The translations under genes were made by a program, and so were the position numbers. A stretch of 64,000 nucleotides of DNA from Chloroflexota bacterium (GTDB lineage: Bacteria; Chloroflexota; Anaerolineae; Anaerolineales; VGOW01): contig JACPWC010000014.1 in the NCBI GenBank assembly GCA_016197225.1, positions 16,570 to 80,569 on the forward strand. The letters run 5' to 3'. The notes beneath the pieces were generated by a model. It had not been told where the DNA came from. It saw nothing but the letters and a program-made list of their open reading frames with translations, and ran no database searches. Shown piece by piece: positions 58,185 to 64,000 of the stretch (position 1 is the first letter of the stretch; every line of letters begins with the position of its first letter).

Positions 58185-59135
58185 TCACATCTGCCCGGCG
58201 AAATACTCGATGGTCTTCGACATGCCATGTTCGAGTGGGACATCAGGCTCCCAATTAAGAATGCGCTTGGCTTTGGAAATGTCGGGCCGCCGGCGTTGGG
58301 GGTCGCCTTTGGTGCGGCTCATTGGCTCAAACTTGATGCCTGCCGGGTTGCCGGTGATGCGGTTGATGGCCTCGGCGAACTCCAAAATGGTGATCTCGGT
58401 GGGGTTGCCAATGTTGACCGGCTCGTGCTCGTCCGAGTTCAACAGGCGCATAATGCCTTCCACCAGATCGCTCACGTAGCAAAAGCTTCGGGTTTGCGAG
58501 CCGTCGCCATACACTGTGAGCGGCTCTTTGCGCACAGCCTGGCCCACAAAATTGGGGACGACACGGCCATCGTCGAGTTGCATGCGCGGGCCGTAAGTGT
58601 TGAAGATGCGGACAATGCGGGTGTCCACGTCATGCGTGCGGTGATAGGCCATGGTGATGGCTTCGGCGAAACGCTTGGCTTCGTCGTACACCGAGCGCGG
58701 CCCCACCGGGTCAACGTGGCCCCAGTAGGTTTCCTTTTGCGGGTGTTCCAGCGGGTCGCCATACACTTCGGAAGTAGAGGCCAGGAGGAATTTTGCGCCG
58801 AAGGCCTTGGCCACGCCCAGCGCATTATGTGTGCCGAGAGCGCCAACCTTGAGGGTTTGAATGGGAAGTTGCAGGTAGCTGGTGGTGGCCGTTTGCGACG
58901 GGCTGGCCGGGGAGGCGAAGTGCATCACCACATCAACCTCGCCGTCCACGAAAATGTAATTCGAGACGTTGTGCTTGATGAAGAGGAAATCGTCGCGCCC
59001 GGCCAGGTGTTGGAGGTTGCGGGTCGAGCCGGTGATCAAGTTATCCATGGCGATCACGCTGTGGCCGTCGGCCAGAAAACGATCGCACAAGTGTGAGCCG
59101 ATAAAACCGGCGCCGCCGGTGATTAGAACGCGCAT
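58185..59135 (-). CDS. UDP-glucuronate decarboxylase-like NAD-dependent epimerase/dehydratase
   Basis: A 316-residue extended SDR. '[27 protein letters not shown]' is the NAD-binding loop, '[37 protein letters not shown]' holds the SDR Tyr-Lys pair in the form typical of UDP-xylose synthases, and '[12 protein letters not shown]' follows. It would convert UDP-glucuronate to UDP-xylose for exopolysaccharide synthesis. '[20 protein letters not shown]' carries a few extra residues relative to the usual short loop here. ATG 59135 is set by the motif position. Confidence 0.9.
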   Translation of the reverse strand: MRVLITGGAGFIGSHLCDRFLADGHSVIAMDNLITGSTRNLQHLAGRDDFLFIKHNVSNYIFVDGEVDVVMHFASPASPSQTATTSYLQLPIQTLKVGALGTHNALGVAKAFGAKFLLASTSEVYGDPLEHPQKETYWGHVDPVGPRSVYDEAKRFAEAITMAYHRTHDVDTRIVRIFNTYGPRMQLDDGRVVPNFVGQAVRKEPLTVYGDGSQTRSFCYVSDLVEGIMRLLNSDEHEPVNIGNPTEITILEFAEAINRITGNPAGIKFEPMSRTKGDPQRRRPDISKAKRILNWEPDVPLEHGMSKTIEYFAGQM

Positions 59136-59203
59136 GAGTATTATTCTCCAGGTTTGAAAGTGCGGCTGGATTGTACCATGAGGCATAAAGCAGCCGTCAG
59201 GTT

Positions 59204-62158
59204 TTAGGAGCCAGGAGCCTGGCAGGTCTTGTGGATCGCCGCCATCAACCCCAGCGTCATCATAAACACAAAAGCCAAATCTACAAACCAGTAGCCGGTA
59301 TCCACCAGACCGTGAGCCAGCGTGTTGACCATCGAAGCAATCAGGCCAATGGTCAGAGCGCGGAGGCCGGGGTCGGTGAGGCGGCGCAGGGTGTCGCGGG
59401 CCGTGCTAAAGAATGAAGCGAATAAGGCCAGGAAGGCAAGCAGGCCTAACAGGCCGAGGCGAGTGAGAGCATCCAGAAAAACGTTGTGAGCGTGCGGCAG
59501 GTTCGGCTCCTGCCAGGCTTCAGGCAAAATATATTTGCCGCGATAGGCGTATAAAAAGTTGTCGAGTCCCACACCCAAAACTGGATGATCGGCAAACATG
59601 GCCAGCGCCGAGCGCCAGAGTTGAAGGCGGAAGAACGACGTGCCGCTGGTCAGGTTGAGCAGGTCGGCGAAGCGCGGATGGCGCGAGAGCGGGATCAACG
59701 CCGCCCCGCCAGCGGCGGCCAATCCGGCCAGGGCCAGCGCGGCCCGTCGCCCGCCCCAGAAAATGAGGATCGTCGCCAACGCCGCCGGGACTCCGAGCAA
59801 CAGTGCGCCTTTAGAGAAACTCAGGATGATGGCAACGCCGATGAGGCTGGCGGCGAGCGCATATAAGAGTCGCCGCCAGCCGGGGCGACTTAACAGGGCG
59901 ACCGCCACGGCAATGGGCAAGGCCCGGCCTAGAAACAACCCCAGATTGTTGGGCGAGCCAAAGACGGATCGGATTCGGGCCACGCCGCCCTCGGCGGTGA
60001 TAAGGTTTGTGCCGGTCACCAGGTTTCCCAGACCAATGGCGGCCACCAGGGCCGCGCCCAGCAAGAAGAAGTCTGCGATGCGCCAGATTCCTTTTTGATC
60101 GAGTGGGGCGAGTCGCAAGAGCAAATAAAAGAGCGCCGGCTCCAACACGATGACGCGAAACTCGCGGATGGCGACGCCGCGCACGTCGGCGACGAAGAGG
60201 CTGGCGGCGGAGATGATGACAAAGAGGAGGATGGAGAGATCGAGAGGGAGAAGGGAAGAAGAGGAGAAGGGGAGAAGGCGTAATCTTGGGATAAGGCGGA
60301 GAATGGCAGGCACAAACGCAAGCACGGTGAGGATTTCAACCATCGAGAAGGCGCGATCCCAGAGCGGGCGCGGCATGAGGTAGAACGGCGCGGTGAAGGC
60401 GATGAGGGGCAGGGAGAGATCGGGGCGAAGGTAGAAAAGAGAAAAGAGAAGAGCGAGGCAGAGAAGCGTGAGAATGAGGAAGGGCGAGTAGTAGAAGAGG
60501 CCGGCGGTGAGCAGGGTGACGATGAGCGGCGCAGCATCGCCGTATTTGCGAATGACCTGCGCTGTGTCACTGCCCCAGGTGAGCCAGGCCGAGGCCCAGA
60601 GCAGGGCCGAGAGGAGGGCGGCGATGAAGGTCTGGGTGGAATCGGAAAGACGAGATTTGAGATTAGAGATTGGAGGCTGGACGCTTCGCGTGGAGATTGT
60701 GCGGAGGAGACCGATGAAGTTGACGAGGCCGATAATGGCGAGAGCAGAGAGAGGGAGTCGAACGTCAGGCTGGGACACATTGGGGCCAACCCGGATGTTG
60801 ACGATAGCCCACTGATCCCAGCCCCGGTCGGCGCGGATGAAGGCGGTGTGCTTGCCGGGGGCGAGGCCGGTGACAAGCGTGATCGTGTCGGTGCGCGGCG
60901 CGAGATCGGGTGAAGTGAGGATGGCGTAGGCTTCGCCGTTGGAGTCGCGGGGCAGGGCGTTGGCGGGTTGGCCGTCAACCGTGACAAAGAGATAGGCTCG
61001 ATAGTTGTTGCGGCGAAGCGTGAGGGCAAGTTCGGTTCCTTCAAAGTCAAAGCGAATGGTGGCCGGGCCGTTTTGCGGAATGTCCGCGCCGAGATCAGAG
61101 AACTTCCATGCCCCCTCAAATTGTGCGTAGGCAGTTAATTGGGAGGGGGAGTAGTTTCCAGGGACTACAACGCCTGCCTGCTGAGGAACGATACCGCTCA
61201 TGTTCGGCATCGCAAAACCCTCGTGCGGGTCAACCGAGGGCGAACTGAGGGCACTCGTCTCAAGAAACATCGGCCCGGCCCAGAGCCACTCGCTTGCAGT
61301 GCGAACGTAAGCGGCGCGAGTGTAGGTCAACTGCTCTTCCACACTTACATGCCCCCAAATTGAGGGGCGGGTGTTCCAGCCAAAGTTCGACGACCACAAA
61401 AATTTGTCGCCGTTGCCGTGAGCGATCATTTCTTCGCGAAGCAGAATCAAGCGCGAAAAGTTCAAGACGTTTGGATCAACCGTTCGATCAGCCGGCGAGA
61501 AATTGAAGCCATAAGGTTTGCCGGCCACAGCGTCGAAGTACGGCCCCGCGCCAAGTTCGTAAAGCTGGCGGAGGTAGAGAATGTCGCTCAGGTTTTTGGG
61601 GCCGGTTTCAACTGTGGGCGCGAGGCCGGCAAGCAGAACGGTGGCAGTTGGATCGGCTTTGTGAATCCCGGCGTAAGCCAATTGCAACAGGCGGGCGTAC
61701 TCTGCCGGTTCCGGTGGGCCGCCCCAGCCGGACTCTAAGTTCGGCTCATCCCAAATTTGATAGACGTCAATCTGGTCAGCGTAGCGAGCGGCGAAGCCGG
61801 CGGTGAAGCGCGAGAAGGCTTCGGGGTCAGGCGGCGGCGACCCCGTGAGAACGGCGACCAGTTTAAGATCGTGTCTGTTGATATTGTCAATTAGTTGATC
61901 AGACGCGGCCCAATCGTTCGTTTGATAATTGAACGACTGGCGCGCCCAGGTGAATCCATTTTGTTGAGCCGCCTCCAGTTGTTGAGCCTGGTCGGTGGCG
62001 CTACCTAAGGGATCAATGTTGATGCCGTAAATGCCGGGGCGGTTGGGTGGCGAACCGAGATCAAGGCCGCGTGTTTGCGTTCGAGCTTGTGAGACAAGCG
62101 CGGCGGCAGTCAACAGGCAGAGGCCGAAGATGATGGTGAAGAGCAGGGCGCGGCGCAA
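59204..62158 (-). CDS. Fusion of a glycosidase-like TIM-barrel ectodomain with an O-antigen ligase-like membrane domain
   Basis: About 984 residues from TTG 62158. One N-terminal helix is followed by a TIM barrel ('[11 protein letters not shown]', '[16 protein letters not shown]' with the acid/base Glu, then '[13 protein letters not shown]'), a carbohydrate-binding-like beta domain ('[33 protein letters not shown]'), and roughly thirteen transmembrane helices with the Wzy/WaaL loop '[48 protein letters not shown]'. In GH39/GH5-like enzymes the nucleophile Glu precedes 'FGW'; here Asn stands there, so hydrolysis may be lost. Residues about 490-503 ([13 protein letters not shown]) come from a GAGATTGGAGG repeat. 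The start codon is uncertain. Confidence 0.85.
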   Translation of the reverse strand: MRRALLFTIIFGLCLLTAAALVSQARTQTRGLDLGSPPNRPGIYGINIDPLGSATDQAQQLEAAQQNGFTWARQSFNYQTNDWAASDQLIDNINRHDLKLVAVLTGSPPPDPEAFSRFTAGFAARYADQIDVYQIWDEPNLESGWGGPPEPAEYARLLQLAYAGIHKADPTATVLLAGLAPTVETGPKNLSDILYLRQLYELGAGPYFDAVAGKPYGFNFSPADRTVDPNVLNFSRLILLREEMIAHGNGDKFLWSSNFGWNTRPSIWGHVSVEEQLTYTRAAYVRTASEWLWAGPMFLETSALSSPSVDPHEGFAMPNMSGIVPQQAGVVVPGNYSPSQLTAYAQFEGAWKFSDLGADIPQNGPATIRFDFEGTELALTLRRNNYRAYLFVTVDGQPANALPRDSNGEAYAILTSPDLAPRTDTITLVTGLAPGKHTAFIRADRGWDQWAIVNIRVGPNVSQPDVRLPLSALAIIGLVNFIGLLRTISTRSVQPPISNLKSRLSDSTQTFIAALLSALLWASAWLTWGSDTAQVIRKYGDAAPLIVTLLTAGLFYYSPFLILTLLCLALLFSLFYLRPDLSLPLIAFTAPFYLMPRPLWDRAFSMVEILTVLAFVPAILRLIPRLRLLPFSSSSLLPLDLSILLFVIISAASLFVADVRGVAIREFRVIVLEPALFYLLLRLAPLDQKGIWRIADFFLLGAALVAAIGLGNLVTGTNLITAEGGVARIRSVFGSPNNLGLFLGRALPIAVAVALLSRPGWRRLLYALAASLIGVAIILSFSKGALLLGVPAALATILIFWGGRRAALALAGLAAAGGAALIPLSRHPRFADLLNLTSGTSFFRLQLWRSALAMFADHPVLGVGLDNFLYAYRGKYILPEAWQEPNLPHAHNVFLDALTRLGLLGLLAFLALFASFFSTARDTLRRLTDPGLRALTIGLIASMVNTLAHGLVDTGYWFVDLAFVFMMTLGLMAAIHKTCQAPGS

Positions 62159-62160
62159 TG

Positions 62161-63789
62161 TTATTTGACCCAGGTGGGGTTGGTGGTCTGGCCGTCGCCG
62201 GTGAGTTGCTGGCTGAGGCGGGTGGCGACATCCACGACCCACAGGTTGCCGTTGTGGATGACGGCCAGTTGTTTGCCGTCCGGCGACCAGTAGAAGGTGA
62301 CGTCAACTTTTTTGAGGCCGGGCTGGTCGGGCGGAGGAAAGAGGGCCGAGGCGTTACTGCCGTCACGATCCATGATCATGATTCGGTAGCGGCTGGTGAC
62401 GCTGTCGAGCGGCGAGGTGGCTTGCAGGTAGGCCACTCGCGCGCCGTCGGGCGAGGGCGTGGGCGAGGCCCACATCCCGGCTTGAGCGATGAGTGAAGCA
62501 TCGAACGATCCATCGGCGGCAATCACCGCCACGTCGAACACCGGGCTGTCTTCGGGGGTTTCGAGGCCCACCGGCGGCCCATGCAAAACCGTGTAGATAA
62601 AACTGCTGTCAGGCGACCAGGTAATGGCAGGATTCCAAACCCAGTCGCTATAAGTTTGGAAGATGGGATAGCCGGCGATGGGAAATGCTGAAGTCGTGGA
62701 GGGATCGATCAAGCCAAGCTTGTCGGCTTGAGAGAAGGCGAGGCGTGAGCCGTCGGGCGCCCAGGCGAAGTTGGTGCCGAACCAGCCGTAGAGGCCGCCG
62801 GAGGAAGGTTCGAGCGCCAGTTTGGGTTCGTCGGGGTTGCCACGTTGATCGAAGGTGAGGAGGTAGAGGTCGTTGTTGGCCTGCCATCCGGGCGCGGTCG
62901 AGCGTGGTTCAGCGGTGGTGTAGGCCAGGGTATGCTTCGCAGCGGGCGACCAATCGGCCCACAATATATTTTTTATGCCGAGGTCGAATGGCTTAGCGTT
63001 TGGCTCGCGCGTGTTGACGGCCCACAAACTGTTGGAAAGCCCGGCAGGTTGAGCCGCGGCTGGGTCGGGGATGGTGCGAGTGAAAAGAATGTAGTCGCCG
63101 TCTGGCGAGAGGCTAAAGACACGGCGGTCGAGGTCGCCGGAGGTGGTGAGTGGCTTGCGGCTGCCGCTGGAGTCGCGCATGAGCCAGGCGTTGTTGGCCG
63201 ACACATAGGCCAGCGCGCCGGGGATGGGAATGGCTGTAAAGGAGGTTTGGGCGCCGATCATGACGATTTCCGGCAGAGGCTCTTTGAGGGTAACGCGACG
63301 GACGACGGTGCGCGACACTTGCGCGCCGTCTTCAAACACGAGACGATACGTGATCTCGTCCACGCCGTTGACGCCGGCTTGCAGGAGCCGTGTTTCACCG
63401 GCGGGCAGACCTTCATTCGGCTGAGTTTGTTTTTCAAAAGAGATGGCGACTTCTTCGATTTCGGTCTGGGTCGTCACTCGAATGATCTGGATCGTCAGGC
63501 CGTCAACCAGGGGCGCGAACTCGGATGGCGTGATTTTATCCAGCTCGCTCAGGGTGAGATTGGCTTCGGCAACGACCTCGCGCACGGTGAGTGCTTGGGT
63601 GGCAAGGGCAACGGTTTTGCCGTCAGCAATGATGGTGATGTTGAGTGACGCAGATGGCGGCGGCGTGAGCGAGGGGGCGCAGGATGTGATGAGCAATGAG
63701 GCTATGAACAATGAACAATAAACAAGGAGACAAGGAGACAAGGAGACAATGGGTGATGAGTAGTGAGTGTCGAGTGGTGGGCGGTGCAT
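62161..63789 (-). CDS. Lipoprotein with ubiquitin-like, G5-type and beta-propeller domains
   Basis: A 542-residue secreted lipoprotein. The signal peptide ends at a lipobox 'ASLLITSC'. A DUF348/ubiquitin-like region follows ('IIADGKTVALATQALTVREVVAEANLTLSELDKITPS'), then a G5-type domain ('ISFEKQTQPNEGLPAGETRLLQAGVNGVDEITYRLVFEDG'), then a six- or seven-blade propeller of PD40/TolB type ('FSLSPDGDYILFTRT', 'FAWAPDGSRLAFSQ', 'ITWSPDSSFIYTV', 'PSPDGARVAYLQA', 'FYWSPDGKQLAVI'). Residues 13-29 of the signal are encoded by tandem AAGGAGACA repeats. It is directly upstream of the ligase fusion, likely cell-surface. Confidence 0.85.
   Translation of the reverse strand: MHRPPLDTHYSSPIVSLSPCLLVYCSLFIASLLITSCAPSLTPPPSASLNITIIADGKTVALATQALTVREVVAEANLTLSELDKITPSEFAPLVDGLTIQIIRVTTQTEIEEVAISFEKQTQPNEGLPAGETRLLQAGVNGVDEITYRLVFEDGAQVSRTVVRRVTLKEPLPEIVMIGAQTSFTAIPIPGALAYVSANNAWLMRDSSGSRKPLTTSGDLDRRVFSLSPDGDYILFTRTIPDPAAAQPAGLSNSLWAVNTREPNAKPFDLGIKNILWADWSPAAKHTLAYTTAEPRSTAPGWQANNDLYLLTFDQRGNPDEPKLALEPSSGGLYGWFGTNFAWAPDGSRLAFSQADKLGLIDPSTTSAFPIAGYPIFQTYSDWVWNPAITWSPDSSFIYTVLHGPPVGLETPEDSPVFDVAVIAADGSFDASLIAQAGMWASPTPSPDGARVAYLQATSPLDSVTSRYRIMIMDRDGSNASALFPPPDQPGLKKVDVTFYWSPDGKQLAVIHNGNLWVVDVATRLSQQLTGDGQTTNPTWVK
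63704..63752. repeat. Tandem AAGGAGACA / TGAACAA repeats encoding a signal peptide
   Basis: Four copies of a AAGGAGACA-type 9-mer follow repeated AACAATGAACAATAAAC. The antisense strand gives the hydrophobic core of the lipoprotein signal sequence. Confidence 0.75.
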
Positions 63790-63853
63790 AGCGAAGATAG
63801 TATCACAATTTTTTTGATGCGCTCGCTACGCTCGTGAAGCGTCGCGCAAACCC

Positions 63854-63882
63854 TTGACGCTTGCAGAGGCGTGTGTTATAGT
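63854..63882 (+). promoter_or_regulatory. Strong sigma-70 promoter of the initiator tRNA
   Basis: TTGACG (63854-63859) and TATAGT (63877-63882) are separated by exactly 17 nt. A GCGCTGA-GGAAG-TTCAGCGC hairpin and a GGCGC/GCGCC hairpin follow before the tRNA. Confidence 0.85.
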
Positions 63883-63939
63883 GCGCCCGCGCTGAGGAAG
63901 TTCAGCGCATTTTTATCGGCGCAGTGCGCCCACATACGA

Positions 63940-64000
63940 TGCGGGGTAGAGCAGTGGCAGCTCGTCGGGCTCATAACCCGGAGGTCGCAGGTTCGAATCC
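63940..64000 (+). tRNA. Initiator-type tRNA-Met (CAT), cut by the window end
   Basis: Starts TGCGGGGTAGAGCAGTGGCAG; the anticodon loop CTCATAA sits on a stem with three consecutive G-C pairs (GGG/CCC), the hallmark of initiator tRNA. The T-arm begins (GCAGG-TTCGAAT-CC) and the 3' end lies beyond the window. Confidence 0.92.

Overview
The window is a GC-rich bacterial chromosome segment with no phage, plasmid, transposase or CRISPR content. The gene set best fits a member of the Chloroflexota (Anaerolineae-like): LysW carrier-protein amino acid biosynthesis, an ECF sigma factor followed by a DUF5667 protein, PAS/GAF/GGDEF signalling, O-antigen-ligase-type exopolysaccharide genes, and many dispersed intergenic palindromes. 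This is inference from gene content; no rRNA is present to confirm it.

Left arm (1-14.6 kb, mostly + strand): the tail of a probable molybdenum hydroxylase, an NmrA-type protein, a DUF2877 protein and two tandem dihydropyrimidinase/hydantoinase paralogues form a purine/pyrimidine or hydantoin catabolic cluster. A diguanylate cyclase, a peroxiredoxin-like gene with an in-frame TGA, pantothenate genes panB-panE-panC, a P1-family peptidase, a class III aminotransferase, a zinc-ribbon protein and a class III CoA-transferase follow.

Centre (15.4-27.4 kb): argG-argH-lysW-lysX-lysY-lysZ-methyltransferase-lysJ-pseudouridine synthase-lysK is an amino acid operon using the LysW carrier route. Arg-codon-rich leader ORFs followed by intrinsic terminators precede argG and lysW. 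The second has an 8-nt perfect antiterminator pairing. This suggests ribosome-mediated attenuation by arginine, and that the LysW route here makes ornithine/arginine. lysX carries an internal deletion plus frameshift. A convergent LysE-family exporter-glnA pair follows.

27.6-41.8 kb: a large secreted subtilase, an ECF sigma/DUF5667 pair, tRNA-Gln, ornithine aminotransferase, gltX, a lower-GC islet (HEPN-like protein, small AbrB-like protein plus retropepsin-like protein), a GT2, a YeeE/YedE transporter and a GT87-like membrane protein.

Right arm (41.6-63.8 kb, almost all - strand): a cellulose-synthase-like GT2 coupled to a polar amino acid ABC transporter, and a DoxX-like protein. Next is a three-gene rSAM / ArsM-like methyltransferase / TIGR04282 glycosyltransferase cluster, in which the methyltransferase has an in-frame TGA at the conserved Cys. 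Then come an adenylate cyclase, an MFS transporter, tRNA-Gly, a Mg-chelatase-type AAA+ protein, a thioesterase, and an exopolysaccharide block (GT4, GtrA, O-antigen ligase, UDP-glucuronate decarboxylase, a glycosidase-like/ligase fusion, a beta-propeller lipoprotein). The window ends inside an initiator tRNA-Met gene.

The strongest signals are: (1) two independent in-frame TGA codons replacing catalytic/metal-binding cysteines, each followed by a bSECIS-like hairpin; (2) the tandem arginine attenuators; (3) palindromic or low-complexity repeats that fill most gene boundaries and are repeatedly incorporated in frame into proteins, including C-termini, a start region and a signal peptide.
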